From: Coenobita brevimanus | Lineage: Eukaryota > Arthropoda > Malacostraca > Decapoda > Coenobitidae | DNA: 64,000 bases | Assembly: GCA_032717465.1 (NCBI GenBank) | Contig: CM064684.1 | Coordinates: 1,921,001 to 1,985,000 of the forward strand | Reading direction: 5' to 3' | Shown here: in pieces, positions 1 through 12,484 of the stretch | Position numbering within the stretch: the stretch's first letter is position 1 | How the letters are laid out: each line of letters opens with the position of its first letter | Position numbers and translations under genes: made by a program | The notes under the pieces: generated by a model | Told to the model about the DNA's origin: nothing | The model's database searches: none | The model's input: only the letters and a program-made list of their open reading frames with translations

Positions 1-189
1 ATAAATATGGTACCTAAGAATCTTTATAAATATGGATTTTTGACCAAGTTAAAATGACACACCCTTGTGCATCCCACCTTGGAAAATTAACAAAATCATG
101 TCGGGGGTCCCCTCTAAATATAGTAGAAGGCTCATTAAACACAATCCTATATAAAATACTTTATTAACAAGGTTGTTTACATTTTCACT

Positions 190-1260
190 AAAGAAGAGGA
201 AGTTGGTAGGGTATTGATGGAGGGAAGGAGGTAGGCTGGATGGTGGATGTGCCAGAGAGGAAGTGAGGTAAGACATGTAGGTTGGTGGTGGCTGAGTGAA
301 AGGTCAAGTAGGTGGGTGGTGGTGCTGGTAGGAGGTCAGTGGGAGGCATGATGGTGGTCGTAGGAGGCGGGAGATAAGATGGTGGTCATACAAGGGGAAG
401 GCGGAGAGGAAGGTTCAGTACAGTGTGGTGGTGATGGAGGGGGAGAGGATGGTGGTTGTAGAAGGGGAGGGGGGAGAGGAAGGTTCAGTAGTGTCGTAAA
501 GGAGGGGTGAGGCAGGTGGTGGTGGTGGACGTGAAGGTTGGTATGGTAATGGTAAAGGAGAGGGGGGAAAAAGAAAGGTAGAGCAATGAAGCACAGGGGC
601 AAGGAGAGAGAGGGATGCAAGTGGAGGAGGAGGATGATAATGAGCGAGTGGGGAGAATTAGGAAGGTAAGAGACAGGGAGAGGAAACGAAGGAGAGCTGC
701 AGGTGATGTGAAGGGGAAGGGAGAGGATTAGGGAGATGGGTAGGTGAGGAAGTGAGAAAAGTAGGGATGAGATTGCTAGGTGAGGGGGAAGAGGAGAAGA
801 ATATGGAATGGGGAGAGAGGGAGTGAAGGATGGGCATGGTGAGGAAGGAAAGGGATTAGGGAGTAAGTGAAGCACAGGGAGATGCAGAGAGGGACAGAAA
901 AGGCAGAGAATGGAATGAAAGGCCAGGAAAATGCAAAGAAAGGTAGGGAGAGCCAGAGAACAGAGTGGAGAGACAGGAAGAAGCAAGGAATAGAGGGGAA
1001 AGGTTGGAAAGAGCAGAAAGAGAGGAAGAAATGAGTACAGTAGGCAGATGCATGAAGTGCCGGCCATGGCAATGCAGGGAGATGCACAGCAAGGTAGGGG
1101 GATGACACAAAAGGTGGTGGTGGTGAATGTGGTAGCGAGGGTAGCAGGGTGGTGCTTGTGGTAAGGTTGGATTGATGGTGTGAAGAGGGGGAGGAGGACA
1201 AGGAAGAGGAGAAGGAAGGGGAAGAATGAGAAGAACAAGAAGTGGATGGGGGGAAGAAGC
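190..1260 (+). repeat. purine-rich (G/A) tract
   Basis: About 1 kb in which the plus strand is overwhelmingly A and G (GGAGG, GAGAGG, AAGGA words) without a strict period. Stop codons need T on the coding strand, so the complementary strand stays open for long stretches (341 codons), but the translation is only Pro/Ser/Leu/His low-complexity sequence. It is best read as a degenerate purine:pyrimidine repeat and not as a gene. Positions 1-189 before it show nothing recognisable. Confidence 0.8.
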
Positions 1261-1264
1261 CTAA

Positions 1265-2650
1265 CACAATACAGAACTAGAGAAATACGAAATTGTAAAA
1301 CATACAAAATAACACTTTCCATTTGTATTATGCCTACAAGAGATATTAGTTTAAGCTTCATCTGCAGAAACTGTTAAAAAGAGAACAAAGTTAAAACCTA
1401 TAATAGTAATTCATCGTTTAAGACAATTACACAAAGAAAAGTTTATCAATCTGTCAGTCAAAATACAAACACTTTTCACATACTATACTTCATTAAGCAT
1501 AAAAGCGTGCTGTGAATGATCAAGGTTTATTCAATTAACACTAATGTCTGTATGAATCTAAAAACATTGCTAATTTTTAAAATTGTCTATCCATTTGTAT
1601 AAATATCTTGATATTAATGACATCTTAAATATGATCCTTAAATACTTGAGAAAAAACCCTTCTTGCTGGAACCTAGTCCTCACTTACAGGAACTTCCGCC
1701 TAACAGCAATTTACAAGAAAGTACACAAACTGTTACATGAGGAATTATTTTCTGTGGCATTATACACAAATCACAATTTTTTATACTCAGTTTGTAACTG
1801 TGTGGAAAACTTGCCAGAAGTTCTCAAGTGAAAGTTTAAATATTTTTCAATCCTATGATATATATACTGAAGCGGTGCAATAACAATGAAATTCTAAGAG
1901 CATGATGGGCCTGTAGAAGCAGTTTGGTATTTTGCTTATACACAGACTGTGTATATGCAAAAGTGGTACTGGGGAGACACCATGTGGTGGCACTGATGTA
2001 AGCAAGTCTTGTCCATTGAAAAGGACCAGACACTCACTGATAGCCCCTGCAATCCTGACTTCACCTCACAGGTCTATTTGCTCAAAATTTTCTTTCCATA
2101 AGCACTACATGACTCCCAGTTTTTGACCATCCCCAATGCAACAACAACTGGAGCTCTCAATGTAAAGATCCCTTGTGGCTAAACACGAACACACGTGACA
2201 ACTCTCAATCATAAAAAACAGGAATATGCAAACATCCTAAACAACCATCACACCTAACCAAGACCATAGACTTATGAGGCTGACCCCTCCCCCCAGCCTT
2301 ACTTTATGTACCTCATCACAATACCACTCCAGACCAGGATGGTGAGACAGGAATGGGCCTCCTTGGTTACTAGTTAAACTGTCCCTCCAGTCTATCTCCA
2401 CTTTGTCAGAAGAGAATGAATGCACCATCGCCATTCAAGCCACCAACGAAGTACCAGAGTTCTCACTCGATCGATGGCAGGGGGACCTCCATCTATATGT
2501 GAAAGGAACTGCATTATGAAATGCAAAATGATCTGTTCATATGGTAATCCAGTGGCCCCATCCCATCAATGGCTATGGTCACCATCCATTTTTTAGGCCT
2601 TTTTTAAAATCCATTTTTTACAATGAAAATTTCAAACTGTACATATACAA
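1265..2650. other. AT-rich sequence without a recognised gene
   Basis: Mostly unique AT-rich sequence. An 82-codon plus-strand frame at 1583-1831 is mixed in composition but has no recognised domain. A short RP-ACT-like piece (a CATGTGGTGGCACTGAT motif) lies at about 1970-2010. Confidence 0.5.
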
Positions 2651-2654
2651 TATA

Positions 2655-3185
2655 GACACTACCTAATCACTACATCCAATCAAAACCTACAACACTACAT
2701 GAAGTGCCTCAATAACATCCTTCTTTCTCCTCCACCCAATACTACAATTTACATTCCCTCACCTAACGACCTCCATCCAAAAGGAACTGGTTGTTAAAAG
2801 CACGTATCACTTCACAGTTCAGTCACTGGCCCTAATCATCCACCAATGACTGTGGCTGATAACCATCTAATTGTGCACAGCCACTACCAAGCAACATCAC
2901 ATTGAGTACGAGTATGTAAATATCCCCCATCCTCCTCCAATCAATACCTCACAATTTTTTTCCCCCTAGCTAATCAACCTCCATCCAAAAGGGGCTGTGT
3001 TGTGGAAAAAGAAAAAAAAAGTTTGACCATCCCTCCTCCTCCTCCAACCAACACTACACCCCACAATTTTTTCCCCCTACCTAAACGACCCCCATCCAAA
3101 AGGGACAAGTTGTGAAAAGCATATGATAATATTTCAGAAGCCCAGATCATCCCGCCAATGACTGTTGTTGTCGTCATCTTTTTAT
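2655..3185 (+). repeat. diverged roughly 200-bp repeat, three units
   Basis: Three diverged units share the order CTCCACCCAACACTA, CCTAACGACCTCCATCC, AAAAGCATATG-like and CAATGACTGTGG. The same unit recurs at 4500-5130, so this is a short dispersed or tandem family of unknown origin. No coding capacity is visible. Confidence 0.6.
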
Positions 3186-3552
3186 TTTAATTTTTTTAAA
3201 GCTTTATCATCATAGTTCACACTGTGCCGTAGCTAAAACAAGTATAGTATCTGTGCATACTACACAAGATGGAATATAAGGTCATGGGTGATAAATATTG
3301 AATGCAATAACTGCAAGGGCTGAGGCCATATGTTGATTTGTGGGGATAATTTCTGGAGTATCAAGTTTGTAATACTGTAAACAGCTTTATCATATTACTA
3401 ACATTAATATATTTTAAAACAATAATAAACAATAAAAATATGTACAGCACCGTAAGTTTATTACTTTACAGGACCTGTGAAAGTCTGACCTTCCATTTCA
3501 GCTGTGGTTTGTATCTTTCAATAAAAGGTTTTCACTCTCTAAACAGCACTGG

Positions 3553-3579
<27 letters not shown>
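3553..3579. repeat. (TA)n microsatellite
   Basis: A pure TA run next to the SINE-G copy that begins at about 3584. Confidence 0.9.
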
Positions 3580-3583
<4 letters not shown>

Positions 3584-3585
<2 letters not shown>

Positions 3586-3937
3586 CTATCTACTATCTAC
3601 TGCCAGACGCCATAATCCCGTAAGGGGTGGCCATTTGACTTTGAGTTAGTTGTTTTACGAGGAGGGACACTAACCCTCCACCAACCCACTTGTTGACACG
3701 TAGTGAGCACGTATGGTTTGGTTATATGGTTACCACCCAGCGTTGTAAATGGTTTCTTGGCTTACAGGAAACCATTTGGCTTGTCACTCAATGTAAAGCC
3801 ACCTGTAAAGGAAAGAAAAGCAATAAGAAGTGACAGGAAAGATGGGAGAAATAGGAAGAGAGGAGGACAGGCACAGAAAAAGAATGATACAGGCTACAGA
3901 AGAAGTAGGCAGCACTACATCAAGTGAGTGGATGATG

Positions 3938-3940
<3 letters not shown>
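3584..3940 (-). mobile_element. SINE-G copy, nearly full length
   Basis: Read on the minus strand, the element ends GGGATTATGGCGTCTGGC followed by a degraded TAGATAGTAGATAG tail. On the plus strand it runs from CTGCCAGACGCCATAATCCC through GGGACACTAACCCTCCACC and GTTACCACCCAGCG to AGTGGATGATGG. Related copies lie at 14800, 16850, 26985 and 58620. There is no RT open frame, so it is a non-autonomous retroposon. Its last roughly 35 bp match the LINE-D 3' end. Confidence 0.75.

Positions 3941-3994
<54 letters not shown>
3941..3994. repeat. (TA)n microsatellite
   Basis: About 54 bp of TA dinucleotides directly abutting the 5' side of the SINE-G copy. Confidence 0.95.
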
Positions 3995-3999
<5 letters not shown>

Positions 4000-4499
4000 C
4001 TACCTTTCAGAAATAATATATTAACTTTCAGGTATATAATAATATATTACATCTAATACTGATAAGTATCTAATATAACGTCCTAAAAAAAAAGAGTTAC
4101 TACTGTGAAATGTGATACTGCCACAAGCTGGCCCTGACAGAGCTCATAACTTGCAGTAAGATGTTTTGTGAATTAGGTTCCTGAATAACGGACTTGGTTT
4201 TATGATTCAGTTATTACATGGCATTCTGTGTCAAGGCAATTTGTATGCATAAATTCAGGGCCCATGTGTGCTATGTTAATAAATAAGCCTAAAGTTAGCT
4301 GTGGGAACAACTGTCTCCCTTTATGAAAGACAGTAATCACATAAAGCATTGCCCTCATATGGTAACGCCGTGTTGGGGGACTAAACAGAAGTGGGCGAGA
4401 TCACGCATATTTGCATAAGATATCAGTTGTTACACTTTGAATTTTGGAAATACTGACCCCCTCCTGCACAGACACTTGTTTTAGCTACTACGTATGGTC

Positions 4500-5130
4500 A
4501 TTATCCAGCAACTACGGCCATTCAAAACCTACACAACACAAAGTGCTTCAAAAACACCTATTATAATCCTCCACCCAACACTAAATTTCACAAAAGTACA
4601 TATCCCCCCTCTATCCAAACGACCTCCATTCCAAAGGAACTGTGCTGAGAAAAGCATATGGTATTTCATAGTCCAGGTCACTGGCCCTGACCATCTGCCA
4701 ATGACTGTGGTCATCAACCATCTTTTTTTTTTTCCCTTTATTTCTACTATTTCAGACTGTCTGCAGCCACTACCTAGCCATACAAGGCCTACAGCCATCC
4801 AAAAATTCCAGCAGAACAATATCCATCAAAATTCATCACCAGAGATCCTCCCCTCGTAAATAACCCTACCTAAACGACCACCATCGAAAAGGAAATGTGC
4901 TGTGAAAAGCATATGGTACTTCACTGTACAGGTCATCGGCTCTGACCATCCTCCACTGACTGATCAACTCCCCCCCCCCCCCTGGGAGTTTACATAGCCA
5001 CTACCCAGACACACAGGAGCCTTCACCCATAAAAAACAACCCTATCCAGAAAAACATAAACACACCTAGCCAGACTGCAATGTGGTCACCATCCTTTCTT
5101 GCTTCATCATCAGACAACCACCCCTCAATA
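4500..5130 (+). repeat. further units of the 2.7-kb dispersed repeat
   Basis: At least two clear units (about 4505-4735 and 4760-4972) and a weaker third repeat the motifs seen at 2655-3185: CCTCCATTCCAAAGGAACTG, AAAAGCATATGGTA and CAATGACTGTGG. A C-run lies at about 4972-4982. The 121-codon frame crossing it is repeat-derived. Confidence 0.6.
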
Positions 5131-5159
5131 ACTACCCTACCCAGAGACGTGAATACATC

Positions 5160-5325
5160 TATGTTCTTTTTGTTATTCTAACTTGGTACAGAAAAGCCTT
5201 CTGCTATCTCATGAAGGCTGAGCTGTAAGAATACAGTACATTAGCACTAAAGTATGATGCTTGTCAAGAAGAATGCTATGAAAAGAAGGCAGGTCTGTAA
5301 TATTTTCTTTTTCTGCCACTAAACA
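5160..5325 (-). mobile_element. MITE-4 copy, degenerate
   Basis: Shows CTAACTTGG at the left, then GCTGAGCTGTAAGAATAC and AGTATGATGCTTGTCAAGAAG, matching the antisense of the better preserved MITE-4 copy at 45510-45705. Confidence 0.55.
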
Positions 5326-5534
5326 TGAAAATTTGCTGCAAAAAACATGAAAATCTGTGCCAAGTTAGTTACATGAGTATAACCAGACTCCAACACAGAC
5401 ATCACATTTCTCCACTTCAGTGCCAACACAAAGTACAACTCAAACAATCCACTACACCCACACTATTGCATCTTTCCACACCACACCACACTCACCACAG
5501 ACTCCACACTACCACAACATAAATCTCAGGGGCT

Positions 5535-5605
5535 GCAGATTTCTGTAGTCAGTCCACAGTCCAGTGGGTTTGTCTAGATGAACCTGGGGTTGCAACCACC
5601 ACCAT
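5535..5605 (+). mobile_element. RP-ACT 3' fragment
   Basis: Carries the family ending (CAGTCCAGTGGGTTTG, GATGAACCTGGGGTTGCAA) followed at once by a short ACC-type trinucleotide run. Confidence 0.6.
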
Positions 5606-5609
5606 CAAG

Positions 5610-6610
5610 CATCTCATCCAGGGCCCAAGAGAGGAACAAGTTAATGGAGCAGAAACACTAGAGCCTGAGCCCAAAGGGAACCCATTATACAAGCCAAGAT
5701 ATAGTAGTAAATATTCTTCATAACTGCATAAACTTGATCTACAACGTTTATCATCAATTCACACACAAGGAATAAAATATATCATAAGAATTACTATTTC
5801 TGCTTCAAAGGGAAGGAGCGGGGGGGGGCAGTCAGTACAAGTGATGGGAAGGTCAGATCCTGTAATAAGTTTTAACACTAGGGCCCAAGGGTCACTCTCC
5901 TGGGCCTTGATTCTATCCATATGTCCATACCATCATCCCAACTTTTATTTCCACATAAAACCACTTAAGGCAGGAGTCAGGAACAGAGAATGAGAAACCA
6001 TTACAGTGGCAGAACTATCAGTACCGTACCTAGTGAAGTAGATGAAATATTAATACAGTACCAACATCCTGACCAGATCTTTTTTAATCATTATCACAAT
6101 TTTTTTTTCTCTTCAATCATCACCATATCCATTTTCTTCACCTATGGATGAAAAATACAACAGAGGGAAAAGCTAGCCAACTGCAAGCCCACAATATGGT
6201 TCAGACACTCATTCACTCAACATTCTAGCCCCAGAATCTTCTCTCTCTTTCTCTCACACACACATAAACACACACAAATATGTTTACAGTACTAGTCTTT
6301 TCCCATTCAGCAGCCATGCAAACTATTCATTCTAGCTGCTCTTCACTTCCATATGTTGGAATTCCATCTCTTATCCTGCACACTTTCACATTTTCTCCAC
6401 CTAATTTTTGCAGCTTCTTCCAGGTTTCACAACATGCCCAGTAGCTTACAATCATTTTTCTCCCAAGATCATCCTTCACCTGAGTCTTTTTACTCCTTAC
6501 TATGTGCTCTCAAAATACTCCATCCCTCTTTCATTTGAACGCCTTTCTCGCATCCATTCACTTCTCTCTCTTCTCCTCCAACGTTCTTTCAAACTCTGCA
6601 TCCCAAAGAG
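5610..6610. other. no recognised gene; weak pyrimidine-rich stretch
   Basis: AT-rich unique sequence, with a C/T-rich stretch from about 6310 whose antisense frames vaguely resemble LINE debris, though not well enough to name. Confidence 0.4.
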
Positions 6611-6616
6611 TTATTT

Positions 6617-6745
6617 CATTCATTCATTCATTGCCAGATGCCATGTATCCCAAACGGGGTGGCCAAGGGCCCAGAGTTAATTGTTTTACAGGGAGGGACA
6701 CTAATCCTCCACCAACCCCACTTGACACGTAGGGAGAAAATTTTT
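6617..6745 (-). mobile_element. SINE-G 3' fragment
   Basis: Begins with (ATTC)n, then GCCAGATGCCATGTATCCC and GGGAGGGACACTAATCCTCC, matching the tail half of SINE-G. The rest of the element is missing. Confidence 0.6.
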
Positions 6746-6844
6746 CTGAAGAACCAAGTTCCAGAGAGTCGAGCCTGGGTATTAGTTTTGCTTGGTGGGT
6801 CTGTCTAACACCGCACCCTTATGCTTCTCTTATTTGTTGCTCTC

Positions 6845-8328
6845 ATTACACAGCACCACACACAGCTGTAGCAATCCTAATCAAACACTCCCTATATGCA
6901 CTCTACTAGTTTTCCAGGGCCACTTGCTCCCAATTCACTGACACTAACTACTTCAGTACCCTTAACTGGTATTCAACTGTCACTGTTTTGTTTCTCAGCT
7001 TCTCCACTTGCAGCTTTTCACTTTGAGTTCTTGCAAATCTACACACACTGTCATGCACCACAATCTAACCTGGCAGACAACATAACCATTATAAATACCT
7101 CAAAAGATCCATAAACAAAGAAAATGCAACAAAATGGGAGAACATATCAACAGTATACATAGTGACAAGCCCTTGGAATCCTGACACCACCTTACAGGCA
7201 TAATGATCACCATCAACTACAAAAAAAATCCATAAACAGAGAAAGCATCGAAGTGTGAGAAATACAAACAGCATAAGCAGTGAACAGCCCTCAGAACTGT
7301 GCATCTACTTCACAAGCATACAGATATTAACTCCTAAAATGTATAAATCATTGACTGATGTTACAGAACTTACAATATTATGCAACATATTCTACATAAC
7401 AATTATAATACCGCATACTGCACAAAACAATCTGCTTCATATATTCTGATTTCTGAGCTATGACTCACTGTTAGGGACTTGACAAGCAAATTTCTTAAAC
7501 ATGCTTCAGAACATATGCCAAATTTTAAACTTCAAAAAAGTATTTCTATTACACTACGTGATTTGAAAATCAAACAACAAATAGTTCAGCCAACTGCAGC
7601 ACCACAAGATCAATTCACAATGAAACACAGCTGATGACGATGACAAGACAAAGGCTCATTTTCCAACACTGACAAATAAAAGAGAAGAGAATGTACAAAC
7701 AGACACAGAGTTTTAGAATTCAATACATCACCGTGACAGAGCAATAGCATATAAACACAAGAAATTTGCATAAAAATGAAAACACACACCAATATTTCAG
7801 GTAAAAATCAATATGCAAAACACCTCTTTTAATTGTTTGGAGAAAAAACAAACTACTATGGCTTTTAACAACACAGTAAGTCCTTTTATACGACATATAT
7901 TTATGATCTTTTGGGCTGCTATATCCTTAAAACTTGACTAACAGCTGCTGTTGTGGTGGTCCCAGGCTCATCTTAACTACTTCCAAGAATCACAATGACT
8001 GCTACACAAACTAAGTACTAGAATTTAATGAAAGAAGGAATATGAGCTTCAAAAGAGATGAGGGTTAAGCTCCAACAACATCAACAATCCTCAAATTAGC
8101 AACACCTCACTGAAGAAGCTATTCCTGTATAAAATCAACAATGATATGCACACACAGATAAGCTACATAACAACTGACACTGTTTTGCTTAGTCAGGGAG
8201 CAAATACTGTACCAACAAAAATGCTGAAATTGACAATATATCAGTTCAGAGTAGCAGTTTGGTTACAGCACTACTTCTGATGGCTGGGACCACAGCAACA
8301 GCAACCTACACTTTACTGAACCATAATA
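6845..8328. other. AT-rich stretch without recognised gene
   Basis: No splice-bounded frames or recognised repeats were found. Small frames (up to 72 codons) are random in composition. Confidence 0.4.
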
Positions 8329-8889
8329 CAGGGCTGCCCATATACACTGGGTGTGTCGTGGGAACGGCTCAGTCTGCTGGAGTGGGGAAAGCGGGTATTT
8401 TGACTATTTTCTCTTCATTTTAACTAAGCATTAAATTACCATCTTTCCATCGTAAATGCTGAGTTGAATCTACTGAAATATGATGCTGGTCATGATGAGA
8501 TTCTATGAAAAGGATGTTGGGCAACAGTGTTGTCTAATTTTGCCAGTGAGGTATGGGAATTATCTCTGCACAAGGGCAAATATTTATGTCTGTAGTTGTT
8601 CAATCTGCATAAGGATGGGGTTTTAAGAGGTAATAAGTAAGGTAGTGGATGTTCAAGTGCAATCAATGGATGTAAACAAGCAATATCTATAAAGAAAGAA
8701 AGGGGAAGGAGTAGAAAATTATGCAGGATAGACACTGGTAATACTGACTGAGTCATTCTCCACATCAGTCACCAATAATAAGTATGATCATCATAATCAT
8801 CACCCTGACCTACTGTCACCTCATTATGGGGTTCAGAATGCATGGAAAAAATGCCTGAGAATCAGGCATGTTACATGTGGACCACCCTG
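8329..8889. mobile_element. MITE-3 (mariner-like) with nested MITE-4
   Basis: The left end reads TACAGGGCTGCCCA and the right end GTGGACCACCCTGTA, an imperfect terminal inverted repeat flanked by TA. A shorter sister copy lies at 49914-50137 and shares GGCTCAGTCTGCTGG internally. This copy is longer because a degenerate minus-strand MITE-4 (about 8408-8590) sits inside it. There is no transposase. Confidence 0.7.
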
Positions 8890-9494
8890 TATTACTGAGT
8901 AACTGTATCATATAATGGACTTACTGCATCTGTGATAAACATGCATGTGCAAGAGTTTGCCAACAATACTCTCCCAGCACTATCTTGCATTCCATATTTA
9001 TTATTCTTTCCTGAACGATGGAGCAACATTTCCAGTAAACTTTTTATTGGTGCTTCAAATATACACCTGCACATGGTAATGATCAGGTAATGAAGCTGCC
9101 ACATTATATTAACATCCCTCAATTTCCTTACAATCCCCCTACACGAGGATGGTGGACTATGAAAGAACAATAACTTTGGTCTGCAGCCTGTATCACATAA
9201 AACATCTCATGTAACGCCTTCCACTGTTACAGCCAGCAAAGAAGTGTCTACATACTTTCGCTTATGCTCAGGATTTGTACACATTTTGTAGCCTGTAGCA
9301 GCATATGGTTGTCAAGTTGTCTCTAACTTCTGTTGCTTTACTTGAATATGGCAAATATGTCCAACTCCATTCAGCTCAGTTGGAGGCAGGAGGTACTGAG
9401 ACCGGTGGTATGATCTGACTACTAATGGAGACCCATTCCTATCCCATAACTATGGTTCAATGAATTTTATGCACAGTAGATATATCGTGACTAC

Positions 9495-9585
9495 ATTAAG
9501 TGACAAGCCAAGTGGCTTCTTGCTACCCAGGATAAATTTACAACACTTGGTGGTAAGATACAACCAGACAGAGACATGGTGGTGT
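9495..9585 (+). mobile_element. SINE-G internal fragment
   Basis: Matches the AGTGACAAGCC ... TTACAACACTTGGTGGTAA part of SINE-G in the tail-right orientation. Both ends are lost. A poly(A) run follows at about 9719-9739. Confidence 0.5.
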
Positions 9586-10111
9586 AAGGAATTAAGGTGC
9601 TCCAACTGGATGTGGCCCATATGTGATTACATCAAGGAGTACCTTAGTCCCAGGCCTCTTTGCAAAAGGAGAAACCATTATTAAAGCACTGCACGTAGCA
9701 ATAAAAAATATAGGGGGGAAAAAAAAAAAAAAAAAAAAAGTCATCACAGCAACCCCCCCAGAAAGCATGACGCCCCACACAGTAAATGACCAACACATGC
9801 CAATGTTGTGATTGATATCTGAGTGGCACACAATGGAGTTTTGTGTGTACTGTGAGTGACTTACCCTCCTCCCCACCCATCCCCCAATTTACAAAAACCC
9901 CATGAGGAGCACAGGGACCTGGGACCATGCTGCAAGGCAACAAATAATTCAGTAAGTTTTTTTTCAGTATGATATGATTTTACTGGGACTTATTTTCTAG
10001 ATGTGGGTTCTTTATTTAAAACTGTAATACTTTCACAATAGTTTAGTTTTAATGGTACTAATATTTTAGATGCGGATTCATCATTCTTTTTGCTTGAATA
10101 AACCTAATAAC

Positions 10112-10228
10112 TTAAATATTACTCTGCTGCCTTACGTCATAAATGGTAGTTGAACCTACACCATACTTGCCACTAACCTCATAACTTTTAGCAAAATTTT
10201 CAAGCACTTCCTGTTTAATGTTGTGCAT
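10112..10228 (-). pseudogene. Tigger/pogo-type transposase N-terminal remnant
   Basis: A 38-residue minus-strand frame with the pattern KQEVLENFAKSYEVSGKYGV followed by GSTTIYDV. This is the layout of the N-terminal helix-turn-helix (Psq/CENP-B type) of Tigger-like transposases (lysine-rich helix, fgVg-sTiyDi recognition helix). It ends at a TAA, and no DDE domain follows. It may be a decayed transposase or a chance likeness; it is not the start of the Tigger copy at 35.8-37.8 kb. Confidence 0.4.
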
Positions 10229-10318
10229 GGTGTAAGTGCTCTTCTCGATCCTGCTGCAATCCTTATGAATACAAGGGGGAGACGACTGCTAACGGCTGAG
10301 GTTTGTATGCAGGGTTGA

Positions 10319-10500
10319 TTGGTGTGGGTGACTGAAACTGAAAATGCAGCGGCGATCTGACTGAAACTGAAAATGCAGCGGCGATCTGACTGAAACTGAA
10401 AATGCAACAGCGATCACATTGAAACTGAAAATGCAGCAGCGATCTGACTGAAAATGCAGCAGCGATCCGATTGAAACTGAAAATGCTGCAGCAATCTCAA
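10319..10500 (+). repeat. 29-bp tandem repeat
   Basis: About six copies of a 29-bp unit around CTGAAACTGAAAATGCAGC and GGCGATCTGA. Later copies are shortened. Confidence 0.85.
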
Positions 10501-11079
10501 AAAGGTCAGTGAATAATCTCAAACACAGATAACAATGCAGGGAAACTTGAATGAAAAAGTATATTGGTAAGTGGAGTTTTTTTGGGAAAATTTGTCAACA
10601 GATTTGGGATGTTGCGATATATACTGGTACACTATGCTAATCCAGTACGCTAATCCGAAGTGCTTGAAATAAAAGAACTGGGTAAACTACTGGCAATAAA
10701 ATGTTTGTATCTACTGTACATTGTGTAAAATAAATCAGTTATAATAATGTTAATAATCACTCAACAATCATATGCATAATTCACTGTGATGTCTTCTCTG
10801 GGGCATAGAAGGCTTGCTAAAAAGTAATGTTAGGAAATCACCACAGCCACAAATAAGGCAAGCCACTTTCATAGTACTTACACCAGATATTCTTCAACTG
10901 TGACAAATACTGTACTAACAGTCAAAGGCATAAAAAATAACCTGGGGCTACTTTCTGTCTATCCAATTATTCTAAACCTGTCTGGCTCAAAAATTTTAGC
11001 AATATATCTACCAACCATTTATTTAGCAATGTATCTATGTAATGCTTATCTATTTGTGTACCTATCTGTTTATCAACTT

Positions 11080-11370
11080 GAAATAATGCTGAGTTGTGAC
11101 AATACTTTAGCAAGCAGATTGAGGCTAATCATGAAGTACAATGGAAAGGCTGCAGTGGCTACTGTTGTATCTAATGAACTTGCGTACTATGCTCTTGTTA
11201 CTTTACCCTGGTCAACAATTACCACCTCTGTAATAGTCTAACAAATAGAATAATGCTAGTCATGAGGTAGTGCAATGAGGATGTAGATCTGGAGTATGGA
11301 GGATGAAGATCTACCAGTGAGTTACATGAGAAAAGCTGGTAAATGGACAAAAACCTGGGCTGTTATGGTG
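11080..11370 (-). mobile_element. two degenerate MITE-4 copies in tandem
   Basis: ATGCTGAGTTGTGACAATAC and ATAATGCTAGTCATGAGG, with GTGAGTTACATGAGAAAAGC, follow the antisense MITE-4 order. The overlapping 113-codon frame starting at 10900 is partly made of this repeat and of TATCTA-like simple sequence, so it is not called as a gene. Confidence 0.45.
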
Positions 11371-11669
11371 AAACAACTATGGCAACAGAACACAGACTAA
11401 AATAAGTTGAAAAAAAAGATCATTATTATCCTCAGACCCCAATGACTCACTCCCAGCTGAATAAAACCATCTGGTGTAAGGTGGAATAAAGACGGTTGCT
11501 CTCCCACTTCAAGAATATTAAACGATTCCTGACACTGCATCATCATCATCATTATCGTTGATTAGCATGTAAAAAGAGAGAGAGAGAGTACCTAGGTGAA
11601 GTGGCTTTGTATACCATAGTGGTGGAATAATCTGCCATGTGATCAACGGCCTAAGTTATGGAGCTGATC

Positions 11670-11815
11670 ATCACAATTATCAACATCAGCATTATCCATC
11701 ATCATCTGTCATCATTATCCATCATCATGTCATCATTATCCATCATCATCTGTCATTATCCATCATCATCATCATCATCATTATCCATCTTCATCTGTCA
11801 TCATCATCAGTCCAA
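11670..11815 (+). repeat. (ATC)n imperfect microsatellite
   Basis: ATCATC and TCCATC words repeated over about 145 bp, interrupted by TGTCAT. Confidence 0.9.
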
Positions 11816-12234
11816 CCTCCATTTCCCACCCAAGGATGACGTTAGGAATTCTCAATAAAAATTTCCTAAGTAGGGCAGCAACTGTTAACACACTCTGTCC
11901 ACATCAACTTGGCTTAAACTTGATATGGAATGAATGCAGAGCCACAGTATTGCTATCTTTGTCTTATTTTGCAACTGAGCTGTGGGGATTAGGCTGCTGA
12001 AAAACCAAGACAAGGTGGACGAGCCAAACAGTGTGCAACTCGCATATCTCAGAAGGGTGGTCGCAGCTGCAGAAGTAGGGGCAGCAGTAGGCGTAGTTGT
12101 TAGGGTACGGCTAGGAACTGAAGACGGGTGGCCATGAGAGTTATGAAGTGGGTCAGTGATGTGCTTCTGGCCAGGGAAAGGGAATTCCCCTGGTGATTTA
12201 AAGTGGCCAGTGCACCCCAGGCCATGCCAAAACA

Positions 12235-12320
12235 GAAGCAGCAGCAGCAGGAACCCCACAGGCAGCAACAGCATCACCACCTCCAGAAGCAGCTCCAACC
12301 CCAGCAGCAGTTGTAACAGG
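12235..12320 (+). repeat. CAG-rich imperfect trinucleotide tract
   Basis: Runs of CAGCAG with interruptions. The minus-strand frame over 11885-12331 is Leu-rich low complexity because of it. Confidence 0.7.
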
Positions 12321-12401
12321 AACACCACCACCAGCTGTACTGATGGCCCCTGAAAAATGACAGGTTTTTAGGAGATATTCTTAGGTCTGTTGATATATTA
12401 A

Positions 12402-12403
<2 letters not shown>

Positions 12404-12457
<54 letters not shown>
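12404..12457. repeat. (GT)n microsatellite
   Basis: About 54 bp of pure GT. Confidence 0.95.
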
Positions 12458-12458
<1 letters not shown>

Positions 12459-12484
12459 CAATATAAACCTTAATTCACCCCTAT

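Noticed and set aside
336..1361. 341-codon minus-strand open frame
   Set aside because: Open only because the other strand is almost pure purine. The product is Pro/Ser/Leu/His low complexity without a domain.
1583..1831. 82-codon plus-strand frame with mixed composition
   Set aside because: No recognised domain, no splice or promoter context, and of a length expected by chance in AT-rich sequence.
10900..11241. 113-codon hydrophobic frame resembling a membrane protein
   Set aside because: Made of TATCTA-like simple sequence plus decayed MITE-4; no conserved features.
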